Positions 8,454 to 17,478 of a stretch of 64,000 nucleotides of DNA are shown here, one piece after another. The stretch is from Paenibacillus physcomitrellae (GTDB lineage: Bacteria > Bacillota > Bacilli > Paenibacillales > Paenibacillaceae): the NCBI RefSeq assembly GCF_002240225.1, contig NZ_CP022584.1, positions 2,170,001-2,234,000 on the forward strand. The letters are read 5' to 3'. The position numbers and the translations under genes are program-made. How positions within the stretch are numbered: the first letter of the stretch is position 1; each line of letters begins with the position of its first letter. The notes beneath the pieces are model-generated. The model did no database searches and was not told the origin of the DNA. It saw nothing but the letters and a program-made list of their open reading frames with translations.

Positions 8454-9530
8454 TTACCGCGCCAGCTGCTCCGCAGGCTCCAGACTCTCGAGAATCTCAT
8501 TCAGACTCAGCTCGGCGCAAGCCATCGAGGTATCGGCCACGCCGTAATACATGCGGATCACGTCCCCGTGAACAGTCGCCCCGCAGGAGAACACCACATC
8601 GCCAAAGAACCCTTTGGTTTCATAATCCGCTTCCGGTTCCATGACCGGCTTGCCGGAACGGGCGATCACTTTGGTCGGATCGTTCAGATCAAGCAGAACG
8701 GCGCCCATGCAGTACCGATGGTCTTTGGTCGCCCCGTGATACAGCTCCAGCCAGCCGCGTTCGGTGCGGATCGGAACGGCGCCGCCGCCGATGCGGCCGC
8801 TGTCCCACATATCCTGGCGCAGGCCGATCAGATGTTTGTGGTTGCCCCAATACAGCAGATTGTCCGATTCGGCAATCCAGATTTCCGGGCGGCCTACGCT
8901 TTTGGTCGTCGGGCGGTGCAGCGCGTAATATTTACCGTTGATGCGCTCGGGGAAAATAATGACGTCCTTGTTGTCCGGGCCAAAAATCAGGCCATGATGG
9001 GTCCAGGTCCGGAAATCCTTCGTCGACACCATCGCCTCCCCGATGCCTACCGGCGAAACCGCCGAGAAATAAATGTAATAGGTATCTCCAATCTGTGAAA
9101 TCCGCGGGTCTTCGATACCGAAAATCTCCAGCGAATTGGACGGGTAAATAAACGGTTCGTCGTCGATGGTAAAATGCCGCCCGTCTTTGCTGCGGGCTAT
9201 CCGCAAATAAGACAGGGAGGTCAGATATTCAAACGCCGGAGCGTCGGTTTTCTTCACAATGACCCGGGGGTCGGAGAAATCATAGCTTTCATCGTCCAGC
9301 CGGATCTCCACCAGCTCAAGATCCTGCTTCTCCGGATTATAAACCGGAGCCAGCACGATGTTCGGATCTGGGCTGACCGGCCGCTCCGCCACGCGGAGCA
9401 GCAAAATCGTTTCTCCCTTATATTCAGCCACCCCGGCGTTAAACGCGCCGATCACTTCAAAGCCTTCGCGGTGCGGTTTGACATCAGCCGGCGTAATCAG
9501 CGGATTTTGTTCATAACGGTATATATTCAT
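8454..9530 (-). CDS. GH130 family mannoside phosphorylase-like protein
   Basis: Five-bladed beta-propeller enzyme of family GH130, whose members phosphorolyse or hydrolyse beta-linked mannosides to mannose 1-phosphate or mannose. Family marks include the conserved acid region FGIEDPRISQIGDTYYIYF, RVAERP near the N-terminus, the phosphate-side segment PERINGKYYALHRP and YHGATKDHRYCMGAVLLDL near the C-terminus. The 358-residue length fits. It is the last gene of an operon with a DUF1861 protein and an ABC importer. The linkage (beta-1,2 or beta-1,4) and phosphorylase versus hydrolase cannot be fixed from the sequence; the DUF1861 neighbour favours beta-1,2-mannosides. Confidence 0.88.
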   Translation of the reverse strand: MNIYRYEQNPLITPADVKPHREGFEVIGAFNAGVAEYKGETILLLRVAERPVSPDPNIVLAPVYNPEKQDLELVEIRLDDESYDFSDPRVIVKKTDAPAFEYLTSLSYLRIARSKDGRHFTIDDEPFIYPSNSLEIFGIEDPRISQIGDTYYIYFSAVSPVGIGEAMVSTKDFRTWTHHGLIFGPDNKDVIIFPERINGKYYALHRPTTKSVGRPEIWIAESDNLLYWGNHKHLIGLRQDMWDSGRIGGGAVPIRTERGWLELYHGATKDHRYCMGAVLLDLNDPTKVIARSGKPVMEPEADYETKGFFGDVVFSCGATVHGDVIRMYYGVADTSMACAELSLNEILESLEPAEQLAR

Positions 9531-9598
9531 GGCATTTAGCTCCTTGTAGTCACTTTAGTTAACGAAATAAAGTCCGGCGCTCCCTTTCTCGTCCAGCA

Positions 9599-10537
9599 TT
9601 ATTCGAATTTGGCAAAAGGATCGTCGATCACGATACGCTGCGCATCGGCATCGCTGATGCCGGCATACAGCACGGCCGTGCCGTCTGCGTTGCGGACCAG
9701 GCCGCCGCTGAAGACGACATCCTGCAGGTCCGGCCGTTTCGCCGGTCCGGGCAGAAAGCGGTCGCGTACGGCAATCAGCTCCATATCGGTGAAAGAGCCG
9801 TCACTTGGATTGAGCACAAAGGCCATCGGATAATAATGGCGGTCGCCGGCCTTGTCGTAGCAGGCGGTATGCCCCAGCACACCTACCCGGCCATCCTTCA
9901 GGAGGTGGGCTTCATTGGCGCCGCCCCATTCCTCGTCGCTGAACTGCCCTTCCAGCAGCGGTGCATCGTTAATGACCTCAAGCGTCAAATCCTTCAGGGA
10001 ACGAACCCGGGCAAATCCGATTTTGCCGCGTCCGCCTTTCTCGCCCTGCGGCCGGGTAAAGATGCCGATGCTGCCGTCAGCCAGCTCTACAAGGCGCAAG
10101 TCCTTCATGCCGTCCGGGCCCTTAAAAAATTCTTTAAGCTCGCTCACGCTGTTCCCGCTGTAAAAAACCGTACGCCACATCAGCATGCCTGCTTGGTCCG
10201 GATGCGGATAAATCTGCACCCCGCCTATGATCAGCTCTCCGCCGATCCGGGTGTGGAACGGGTCCTGCAGGTCAAAGACCGGCGCGCCTTCGCGCGGCTG
10301 CCACTTCCCGCTCCGCTCCACGAAAAACATCACCTGCGAATGCTCGCTGTCCCGCGGTTCGACGCGGCCCGGCAGCACCATTTCGCCTTGATCTTCAAAA
10401 GGAGCGGCAATATTGTAGACATCTTTGCCTTCCACCCCTTCAAACAGCAGGCGTTCGGCTTTCTCCGCTCTGGCCTGCTTACGCTGGTATTCATCGAGCA
10501 GCTTTACGCAGTCCAAGGTTTCTTTTGGTCTAGTCAT
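9599..10537 (-). CDS. DUF1861 (GT108/MTP-like) protein
   Basis: Beta-propeller protein of the DUF1861 family, distantly related to GH130. The family includes the Leishmania MTP enzymes (CAZy GT108), which make and phosphorolyse beta-1,2-mannan. Features seen: HTRIGGELIIGGVQIYPHP, MLMWRTVFYSG, GGANEAHLLKDGRVGVLGHTA and the C-terminal DVVFSGGLVRNADGTAVLYAG, with length 312 aa. It lies 68 bases before the GH130 gene and 53 bases after the ABC permease gene, so all are probably co-transcribed. A role in beta-1,2-manno-oligosaccharide breakdown is an inference from family and context. Confidence 0.8.
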   Translation of the reverse strand: MTRPKETLDCVKLLDEYQRKQARAEKAERLLFEGVEGKDVYNIAAPFEDQGEMVLPGRVEPRDSEHSQVMFFVERSGKWQPREGAPVFDLQDPFHTRIGGELIIGGVQIYPHPDQAGMLMWRTVFYSGNSVSELKEFFKGPDGMKDLRLVELADGSIGIFTRPQGEKGGRGKIGFARVRSLKDLTLEVINDAPLLEGQFSDEEWGGANEAHLLKDGRVGVLGHTACYDKAGDRHYYPMAFVLNPSDGSFTDMELIAVRDRFLPGPAKRPDLQDVVFSGGLVRNADGTAVLYAGISDADAQRIVIDDPFAKFE

Positions 10538-10590
10538 GATTGATTCCTTCCTCCTACCCCATTGGCCTTCTTATCTGTTTAACGTTTTGT

Positions 10591-11430
10591 TTATTTCAAA
10601 CTGAACTGCATGCCTTCCTGGAACTTCTTGCCGAAGATAATAAACATGATGATAATCGGCAGTGTCAGCAGCGCGGATGCCGCGTAGAGCGGACCCGGAT
10701 ACGAGCCGTAAGGCCCGAACATTTGCGAAATGAGCACGTTCAGCGTAAGCATGCTGTCGCTTTTGACAGCGATCATGTCCCACAGCAGCTCCGTCCACCG
10801 TTCCATCAGCAGGAACAGGAAGATGACGGTGGTGATCGACTTGGACATCGGCAGCATGATCTTGTACATGATCTTAAGGTCCGAGGCTCCGTCCAGCCGC
10901 GCAGCTTCGATAAAGACAGTCGGAACGGCTTTAAAGAAGTTGGTGTACATAAAAATCGCCCATAAACTGACCGCTTTAGGCAGGATCAGCCCCAAATAAC
11001 TGTCATACAGCCCTACTCTCTGAATAATCAGGAATGTCGGGATCAGCAGGATGATGGCCGGGAAAAACATATGGAACAACACAAAGTTGTTGATCGCGTT
11101 CCGTCCGAAAAAGTTCAGCTTGGACAACGCGTAAGCGACCATCACGCCGAAGATCATCATCAGCACCGTTGAGGCCAGCGAAACGATGACGCTGTTCAGA
11201 AAAGCATGCAGCCAAGGACGGGTAATGCCCGTCTCTCCTCCCGTGAACAGCCACTCATAGGATTTCAGGCTGTACTTCGTCGGCAGCAGCTGTTTATCAA
11301 TCTGCGTCCAGTCCGCGAACGAATTGAGCACCATATAGAGATAGGGATAAACCATCACAAGAAGCAGGGCAATGGCGAGCACATACCGGACCGTTCGTCT
11401 GACGCCGCGATTTCGATTAGACCCAACCAT
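10591..11430 (-). CDS. Sugar ABC transporter permease (MalG type)
   Basis: Integral membrane permease with about six membrane segments. The binding-protein-dependent transport signature (EAA loop) is seen as EAARLDGASDLKIMYKIMLPMSK. ATG at 11430 follows GGGGG and overlaps the end of the upstream permease gene by 14 bases, showing translational coupling. With the next permease and the binding protein it forms an oligosaccharide importer of the CUT1 class. No ATPase gene is present, so a shared MsmX-type ATPase elsewhere is presumably used. Confidence 0.9.
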   Translation of the reverse strand: MVGSNRNRGVRRTVRYVLAIALLLVMVYPYLYMVLNSFADWTQIDKQLLPTKYSLKSYEWLFTGGETGITRPWLHAFLNSVIVSLASTVLMMIFGVMVAYALSKLNFFGRNAINNFVLFHMFFPAIILLIPTFLIIQRVGLYDSYLGLILPKAVSLWAIFMYTNFFKAVPTVFIEAARLDGASDLKIMYKIMLPMSKSITTVIFLFLLMERWTELLWDMIAVKSDSMLTLNVLISQMFGPYGSYPGPLYAASALLTLPIIIMFIIFGKKFQEGMQFSLK

Positions 11431-12292
11431 TTCTCTTCCCCCAAATCTCCAGTAATTTACGAATAATAAAGATCGAAATGAAGGTGGCGACCGAAGCCAG
11501 CAAAGCTACCGCCGAAGCGTAACCGGCCTGCAGGTTCGTAAACGCCTGTTTGAAAATTTCCATCTGCCAGGTGTTGGTCGCATTGTTTGGACCCCCGCCG
11601 GTCAATTGGTACACCTCGGTAAAAATCCCGAACGTTACGCCAAACGCGAGGATCAGCGTCGTATACAGCGACGGATACAGCAGCGGCAGCGTAATGCGCC
11701 AGAAGCGCTGGCGCTCGGTAACGCCGTCAATGGCGGCTGCTTCATACACTTCCTTGTCGATGCTTTCCAAGCCGGAAGTCAGAATCAGCGCGTAATAACC
11801 CGTGAATTTCCAGGCCAGAATGAGGCCGACGATAAATAAAGCGGATAATGGTGTGCCCAGCCAGTCGATATCCAAGCCTATTTTCCGCAAAAAGACGTTC
11901 AGCGGGCTCGTATACGACAGCAGCCCTTTCACGATCAGGGACGAAACGACGCCCGAAGACAGGTAGGGCAGGAAAAAACCGATCAGGAACAGGCTTTTGA
12001 ACCGCGGCAGTCCGTGCACCAGCACAGCGACCGCAATCGCCAGCACCGTTACGATCGGCACAAAGATAAGCATAAATTTATAAGTGACCCAGAATGCCGA
12101 ATGAACGCTAGGCGATTTTAAGGCATCCATGAAATTTTCAAACCCAATGATGTTAAAGGTCGGCGCAATCAGGTTCCAATCCGTAACGGACAGGAAAAAC
12201 GACCAGATCAGCGGCCCGAAAAAGAATATCAGCGAATAGATAAGGTAGGGGCTGGTAAATAACCAGCCCATTTTATTGTTTCTTTGATCCAT
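11417..12292 (-). CDS. Sugar ABC transporter permease (MalF type)
   Basis: Integral membrane permease, 291 aa, about six membrane segments, with the EAA-loop signature EAAAIDGVTERQRFWRITLPLLYP. Partner of the MalG-type permease that overlaps its 3' end; preceded 16 bases upstream by the solute-binding protein gene. Function follows from family and context: import of a (manno-)oligosaccharide. Confidence 0.9.
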   Translation of the reverse strand: MDQRNNKMGWLFTSPYLIYSLIFFFGPLIWSFFLSVTDWNLIAPTFNIIGFENFMDALKSPSVHSAFWVTYKFMLIFVPIVTVLAIAVAVLVHGLPRFKSLFLIGFFLPYLSSGVVSSLIVKGLLSYTSPLNVFLRKIGLDIDWLGTPLSALFIVGLILAWKFTGYYALILTSGLESIDKEVYEAAAIDGVTERQRFWRITLPLLYPSLYTTLILAFGVTFGIFTEVYQLTGGGPNNATNTWQMEIFKQAFTNLQAGYASAVALLASVATFISIFIIRKLLEIWGKRNGWV

Positions 12293-12308
12293 AATCGGTC
12301 ATCCTTCC

Positions 12309-13643
12309 TTATTGAAGGGCGCTCTCAATCGCTTTCTTCATGTTGGCCCAACCGTCTGCCGGAGAAATTTCCCCTTTAACGACTTTGTTAAAAGCTTCGG
12401 TTCCGATGATGGTTTGCAGATCGTTGTATTTCGCGTTATCCATCGGCGGAATCGCGTTTGGCACATTTTCCGCATAAGGCTTAAGTTCCGGCTGTTGATC
12501 CAGGATGGCTTTAAAGGAATCGTTCGTCGTCAAATCGTCGCGCGCCGGCGGCAGGTTGGTCTGCTCAAACCATTTCGCGTCGTTGGCCGCGTCGGCATAT
12601 AACCATTTGATAAAGTCGATAGCAGCCGCCTGCTGTTCTTTCGTCGCAGAGGCGTAAACGACCAAACCTTTGGTATCGGCAAACGTCTTGCTGTCTTTAG
12701 GATCCATGCCGTCCGGAACTGGAGGCATCGACAAAGTAAAGTTCTCGCCATATTTCAGGTTCGGGTATTTTTCTTTCCAGGTCGTAAATGTCCAAGGACC
12801 TACGTCGGTAAAGACGCCTACGCCGTTCTCAAACGGATCGGTCACCTGACGGGCCAGCAGTCCACTTTCTTTGCGCAGATTGTCTACGAAAGTAAGCACT
12901 TCTTCGCCGGCTTTCTGGTCGCCGGTAAACTGGCTGCCTTCAATAAACTTATTGCCCCCGGAAGCTGCATCATACAGCATGTAGAAGTCGAACCAGCGTT
13001 TCCAGGCTGTAGGATCGGCTAGATCGGCTTTGGCCCACAGATATTTTTTGTCGCCGTATTTGTCTTTCAGCTTCTTCGTCAGCTCGACGATTTCGCTGTA
13101 GGTTTGCGGCGGCTCGTTGTAACCAAGCTCCTTCAGCACATCGAGTCTCCAGCCGAACAGCATGGCGTTGGAATAGATCGGCAGCACGTATTGATGGCCG
13201 TCCGCAAACTTCCAAGGCTCGATCGTATTGGTCATATTGCGTTCCTTGATGATGTCCTGGAAGCCGTCCAGCGTATCGAGCGGAACCAGCGCTTTACTGT
13301 CTGCGAGCTGGGCGCCGAAACCGCGGTTGATATTCTCCGACATCGTCGGTGCGCTCTTGGCCGCGATGGCCGATTGAATGCTGGCTTCGGATGTAGGCGA
13401 TTCCTTGATCGCACTCACATTTATTTTCACATTAGAATGTTCCGATTCATAAGCTTTGGCCATTTCCTGCCAATAAGCCTGCTGCGTAGGGTTAGGTGCA
13501 GCCCAGAATTCAATGGTTGTTACCCCGCTGGAGCTCCCTCCGCTTCCGCTGTTTCCCGTTGAGCTTTGACCTGTCGAGCAGGCAGATAATATCGTGGTGG
13601 CAAGTGCAGCGGTCAGCAGTACACCAAGTGATTTTTTAATCAT
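12309..13643 (-). CDS. Sugar ABC transporter solute-binding lipoprotein
   Basis: Extracellular binding protein anchored as a lipoprotein: basic N-terminus, hydrophobic stretch and lipobox LSAC with Cys at residue 22, then a Ser/Gly-rich linker. The mature part has the family-1 solute-binding fold (TTIEFWAAPNPTQQAYWQEM, MFGWRLDVLKELGYNEPPQT, VGPWTFTTWKEKYP). First gene of the GH130/DUF1861 operon. Its promoter lies at 13749-13777, with a cre-like palindrome right after the -10 box. Confidence 0.9.
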   Translation of the reverse strand: MIKKSLGVLLTAALATTILSACSTGQSSTGNSGSGGSSSGVTTIEFWAAPNPTQQAYWQEMAKAYESEHSNVKINVSAIKESPTSEASIQSAIAAKSAPTMSENINRGFGAQLADSKALVPLDTLDGFQDIIKERNMTNTIEPWKFADGHQYVLPIYSNAMLFGWRLDVLKELGYNEPPQTYSEIVELTKKLKDKYGDKKYLWAKADLADPTAWKRWFDFYMLYDAASGGNKFIEGSQFTGDQKAGEEVLTFVDNLRKESGLLARQVTDPFENGVGVFTDVGPWTFTTWKEKYPNLKYGENFTLSMPPVPDGMDPKDSKTFADTKGLVVYASATKEQQAAAIDFIKWLYADAANDAKWFEQTNLPPARDDLTTNDSFKAILDQQPELKPYAENVPNAIPPMDNAKYNDLQTIIGTEAFNKVVKGEISPADGWANMKKAIESALQ

Positions 13644-13728
13644 TCGAACATGACCCCCATAATTAAGTAATTTGATTTTAGTAAAAAAATCAGGTTAGTA
13701 ACATTACAAAATGGTTATTTTTCATTAA

Positions 13729-13742
13729 TGTAAGCGCTTATG
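13729..13742. promoter_or_regulatory. cre-like palindrome at the start of the GH130 operon
   Basis: TGTAAGCGCTTATG, containing the perfect palindrome TAAGCGCTTA, lies directly after the -10 box of the binding-protein promoter. It resembles a CcpA cre box (two mismatches to TGWAANCGNTNWCA) and could also be read by a LacI-type regulator. Position near the transcription start suggests repression. Confidence 0.6.
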
Positions 13743-13748
13743 TCATTC

Positions 13749-13777
13749 ATTATCACTTTCTGTCATAGTTTTGTCAA
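13749..13777 (-). promoter_or_regulatory. Promoter of the GH130/ABC operon
   Basis: On the minus strand TTGACA (13777-13772), 17 bases, then GATAAT (13754-13749). This is a strong sigmaA promoter reading toward the binding-protein gene. Confidence 0.75.
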
Positions 13778-13836
13778 GTATAATCGATTAATCCAATCCC
13801 AAAAATTAGAATTACAAATTAGTTTACAAATCAATT

Positions 13837-13850
13837 TTGTAACGTTACAA
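13837..13850. promoter_or_regulatory. Operator-like palindrome for the LacI-type regulator
   Basis: Perfect 14-base palindrome TTGTAACGTTACAA in the divergent intergenic region, with a related half match (AACATTACAAAA) at 13700-13711 nearer the binding-protein gene. The central CG is typical of LacI-family operators. A weak plus-strand promoter (TTGACA at 13906, AAAAAT 17 bases later) may serve the regulator gene. Confidence 0.65.
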
Positions 13851-13994
13851 TATTGGTGAGGAAATCACTTCTTCTAAAGATGCCTCAGGCAAGGCCAGGG
13901 AATGCTTGACAGCCGTCTGCGGAACTGAAAAAATGAAAACGAATGCAAGACCGGTTTAATACCCGGTTATTGCTTGACGGAGGTTGAATCCATT

Positions 13995-15077
13995 TTGAAA
14001 ACTAAAGTTACGATGCAGGATATCGCAGACCATCTTCATATATCCAAAAACTCTGTCTCCCAGGCGCTGGCCGGGAAGGACGGAGTCAGTGAAGCAACGC
14101 GCGCACTGGTAAGGGAAACTGCCGAACAAATGGGGTACGTCTATGGAAAAAGCCGCCGGGGCCAGCAGGACGAAGCTGCCGCTCACCCTTCTTCCATCGG
14201 TCCTTCCAGTGGTCCTTCTGCCATTCTTCCGGACAGCGGCACCATCGCCCTTATTGCTTCGGATTATGCTTTCTCCAGAAAATCGTTTTTTGGAGACATC
14301 TATTTAAGTGTAGACAAAGAACTGAAAAAATACGGCTATGAACTCATTATTCAATCGATCAGCCCGGAAGACGCGGAGGCGCTTCGGCTGCCCGCCTTCC
14401 TGGAGAACCGTTCGGTAGACGGTATTCTCATTCTGAGCCACATCACGACGTCTTATGTACAAGCCGTGCTGGACACCGGCATTCCTACCGTCCTGATCGA
14501 TCACCACCATCCGTCGCTGGAAGCCGACAGCATCTTGACCAACAATCGGTTCAGCGCTTATGAAGGGGTACGGCATCTGATTGAGCTGGGCCACAGGGAC
14601 ATCGGATTTATGGGGGATATCGACTATTCTCCCAGTCATTATGAGCGGCTTGAAGGCATGCGTCTCGCCGCCTTTGAAGCCGGCCTCAAACTTCGCGAAG
14701 ACTGGCTGATTCAGGATGCCGTCGAGGACAGCAGCTATGTACATGGAACAATCGCCGAAATGAAGGAACGGCCGACCGCCTGGTTCTGCGTCAACGACGG
14801 CTTTGGTTTTATGATTACGTCTGCCCTGCAGCATCTGGGCATTAAGGTTCCGGAGGAGGTGTCGGTCGTCAGCTTCGACAACGGTTATCTGTCGCAGGTA
14901 TGCACCCCCTCAACCACCACGCTGGATGTGAATCGAAGTTTGTTTGCCAGCTATGCGCTTAAGCAGCTGTTCAGCCGGCTTGAGAATCCGCAGCAGCCTT
15001 ATACGGAAATTCTGCTGCCGACGCAGCTGCTGATCCGGGAGTCAACAGCTCCGCCTCCTGAGAAACCGTCTGAATAA
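13995..15077 (+). CDS. LacI family transcriptional regulator
   Basis: Probable sugar-responsive regulator of the divergent GH130/ABC operon. The LacI helix-turn-helix lies at the N-terminus (VTMQDIADHLHISKNSVSQALAGKDGVSEATRALV), then a poorly conserved Ser/Pro-rich insert and a periplasmic-binding-like effector domain (IALIASDYAFSRKSFFGDIYLSV, VDGILILSH, STTTLDVNRSLFASYALKQL). I choose TTG at 13995 with GGAGG 11 bases upstream; an earlier TTG at 13974 lies inside the ribosome-binding site. The helix has KNSVSQAL where many LacI proteins have a VSR pattern. Confidence 0.88.
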   Translation: MKTKVTMQDIADHLHISKNSVSQALAGKDGVSEATRALVRETAEQMGYVYGKSRRGQQDEAAAHPSSIGPSSGPSAILPDSGTIALIASDYAFSRKSFFGDIYLSVDKELKKYGYELIIQSISPEDAEALRLPAFLENRSVDGILILSHITTSYVQAVLDTGIPTVLIDHHHPSLEADSILTNNRFSAYEGVRHLIELGHRDIGFMGDIDYSPSHYERLEGMRLAAFEAGLKLREDWLIQDAVEDSSYVHGTIAEMKERPTAWFCVNDGFGFMITSALQHLGIKVPEEVSVVSFDNGYLSQVCTPSTTTLDVNRSLFASYALKQLFSRLENPQQPYTEILLPTQLLIRESTAPPPEKPSE

Positions 15078-15104
15078 AAGCAGTTAATCTTGTCTAAACT
15101 TAAG

Positions 15105-15136
15105 AAGGCCTTCCGTTATTCGGAAGGCCTTTATCT
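15105..15136 (+). terminator. Terminator after the LacI-type gene
   Basis: AAGGCCTTCCG (15105-15115) and CGGAAGGCCTT (15121-15131) form a perfect stem with a TTATT loop, followed by T-rich sequence. Confidence 0.85.
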
Positions 15137-15293
15137 ATTATGTCTCATTGGTTTTTCTTTGGCTCTGGTCTTCAAACGACTAGAGCTAATTTTATCTTAT
15201 TTTTTATAAAAATCTTTACTTTTCAATCCCTTTGTTTTATCCTAAATAACGAACTGGTTCAAACATCCTACGTTTAATAAGGAGTTTTGATTT

Positions 15294-15965
15294 ATGATCA
15301 ACAAACTGCGTCGGACTTCGTTATCGGGGCAAGCGTACGCCGAAATGGAGAACATGATTTCCTCCGGCACCTGGCAGCTGGGACAGCGGATTCCTAGTGA
15401 AACCGAGCTGATGGAGAAGCTGGGCGTCAGCCGCAACACGCTGCGGGAAGCCGTCCGTGCTCTCGTACATGTGGGACTGCTGGATACCCGGCAGGGGGAC
15501 GGTACATTTGTGATAGCTACAAGCGAGCTGGATGCAATTATGCAAAAAAGAGTTCACCGTTCCACCCTGCTCGAAACGCTTGAGGTCAGGCATGCCCTGG
15601 ACCGGCAAGCGGTTCTGCTGGCCTGCGTTAACCGGACGGATGAAGACCTTGAAGAAATCAAAAAGTATGCCCAGCTGTGTGTAACGGCCCACCAGCATCA
15701 AATTCTGGAACAATTTGTTCAGGCAGACTGGAAACTTCATCAGGCGATTGTAACGGCCTCCCATAACGTCCTGTTGACCGATATCTATCTGAGCCTTTTT
15801 GCCGAGATCCTAACCTCTATTGCCCAAACGACCGAATGGGGGGAATCCTCTCAAATCGGACATCTGGTGCTCGTCGAAGCCATTGAAGAACGCGATGCGG
15901 ACAAAGCGGCTTTGGAAGTCGACCGCTATATCGCCTTTTTCAAGGAAAAGACTTTAATCTCATAG
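15294..15965 (+). CDS. GntR/FadR family transcriptional regulator
   Basis: DNA-binding regulator of the FadR subgroup. A winged helix covers about residues 10-75 (RIPSETELMEKLGVSRNTLREAVRAL, LDTRQGDGTFV); the C-terminal FCD effector domain (about 90-215) has the metal-site pattern with DWKLHQAIVTASHN and a late His in GHLVLVEAI. AAGGAG stands upstream of the ATG. It precedes a CynX-type transporter by 50 bases on the same strand and probably controls it. The ligand is unknown. Confidence 0.88.
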   Translation: MINKLRRTSLSGQAYAEMENMISSGTWQLGQRIPSETELMEKLGVSRNTLREAVRALVHVGLLDTRQGDGTFVIATSELDAIMQKRVHRSTLLETLEVRHALDRQAVLLACVNRTDEDLEEIKKYAQLCVTAHQHQILEQFVQADWKLHQAIVTASHNVLLTDIYLSLFAEILTSIAQTTEWGESSQIGHLVLVEAIEERDADKAALEVDRYIAFFKEKTLIS

Positions 15966-16015
15966 AGATTCCATCTATTAATATACAAATTAAAGAGAAA
16001 TGGAGAACCATACTT

Positions 16016-17437
16016 ATGGAAGAAATAGATATGACCCCTCAAACCCGTAAACAGGCTGAGCGCCGGTCACAGACCGGCAACGCTTCGCTTCAGCCATCCA
16101 GAAGCCTCTTATCCGAGCTGGAGGCCGAGCAAAATGATGTAAAAAGAAGCGTGGCGCTGCTGCTGGTCGGCATCATTCTTATCGCTGCCAACCTGCGAAC
16201 GCCTCTTACTTCCGTTAGTCCTCTGCTGGATTTAATTCGTTTGGATATTCCGATTTCAGGCACGCTGGCCGGGTTCCTGACCACGCTGCCGCTGCTCGCT
16301 TTTGCGGGATTATCCCCTTTCGTCCCCAAGCTGGCCCGGCAATTCGGCATTGAGCATACCTTGTTCGCCGCCCTGATCGTGCTGCTGGCGGGCAGCTTGA
16401 TCCGCCAAGGCGGAAACGAAGCCTCACTGCTGCTGGGTACCGTCGTTACCGGGCTTGGCATCGCTGTCGGCAACGTTATGCTTCCCGCGCTGATCAAGAA
16501 GGAATTTCCGCATCGCCTTGGCATTATGACCGGCGTTTATTCCATCTCGATGAACGTATTCGCTGCTATGGCATCTGCCGTCAGCGTGCCGATCGCCCGC
16601 AGCACCTCACTCTCCTGGAGAGGCACCCTGCTGACGATTACGCTGATTGCCCTGCTGTCCATTCTGTTCTGGCTGCCGCAGCTTAGACATAATGCCAAAC
16701 AGGGCAAAAATAAAGCGGCCGCCGTACAGGTCTCGGCTGCCCGTACAGGAAACGGCGATTCTGCCCGGCCTGTGGGCAGTTCCGGCACTACGCCAGCAGC
16801 TCCCGCTTCTGCGAAACCGGCCTTAGGCGCTGGAAGGTCCGGGAGCCCACGCAGCGTTTGGCGTTCCGGACTGGCCTGGAACATCACGTTATATATGGGA
16901 CTGCAATCGCTGGTCTTCTACGTATTTGTCGCCTGGCTGCCGGACATGCTGCTGGGCCAAGGCTTATCCCATGAACAAGCCGGGTTTATGTTGTCCCTGC
17001 TGCAAATCGGTCTTATTCCGTTTACGTTTATCATTCCGATTATTGCCGCCCGGATGAGCAGCCAGCTGGGATTGATGGTTGGAACGGGCTGCTTCTATTT
17101 CCTCGGCTTCGCCGGCATTCTGCTTGCGCAGGGAAATCTGGGCATCCTTTCGTTATCTGTCCTTCTGCTTGGTGTAGCCGGAGGTACATCGTTCAGCCTG
17201 GCGATGATGTTCTTCAGCCTGCGGACGCGTACGGCGCAGGAAGCCTCCGAAATTTCCGGCATGGCGCAGTCGATCGGTTATCTGCTGGCGGCAACCGGGC
17301 CGTTCCTGTTCGGCACCATCCATGATGCCGCCAATTCCTGGAACATGCCGATGCTGCTGCTGTTCGCCGCAGCAGCCGTGCTGATCTTGGTCGGGATTGC
17401 GCCGTCTAAAGGGAAACGGTACGTGTTCCCCGAATAG
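16016..17437 (+). CDS. MFS transporter, CynX/NimT family
   Basis: Twelve-segment major facilitator of the CynX/NimT group (cyanate or 2-nitroimidazole permease-like), an annotation that says little about substrate. Marks: LLVGIILIAANLRTPLTSVS at the start of segment 1 and LPLLAFAGLSPFVPKLARQFG. A Lys/Ala/Ser/Pro-rich loop of about 60 residues separates the two halves (about 225-285). A cytoplasmic N-terminus of about 40 residues is polar. It shares an operon with the FadR-type regulator and probably the following acetyltransferase, 41 bases downstream. Confidence 0.85.
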   Translation: MEEIDMTPQTRKQAERRSQTGNASLQPSRSLLSELEAEQNDVKRSVALLLVGIILIAANLRTPLTSVSPLLDLIRLDIPISGTLAGFLTTLPLLAFAGLSPFVPKLARQFGIEHTLFAALIVLLAGSLIRQGGNEASLLLGTVVTGLGIAVGNVMLPALIKKEFPHRLGIMTGVYSISMNVFAAMASAVSVPIARSTSLSWRGTLLTITLIALLSILFWLPQLRHNAKQGKNKAAAVQVSAARTGNGDSARPVGSSGTTPAAPASAKPALGAGRSGSPRSVWRSGLAWNITLYMGLQSLVFYVFVAWLPDMLLGQGLSHEQAGFMLSLLQIGLIPFTFIIPIIAARMSSQLGLMVGTGCFYFLGFAGILLAQGNLGILSLSVLLLGVAGGTSFSLAMMFFSLRTRTAQEASEISGMAQSIGYLLAATGPFLFGTIHDAANSWNMPMLLLFAAAAVLILVGIAPSKGKRYVFPE

Positions 17438-17478
17438 AAAGGGATACCCATAGAGGTGTCCATACAAGGAGGACTTTC

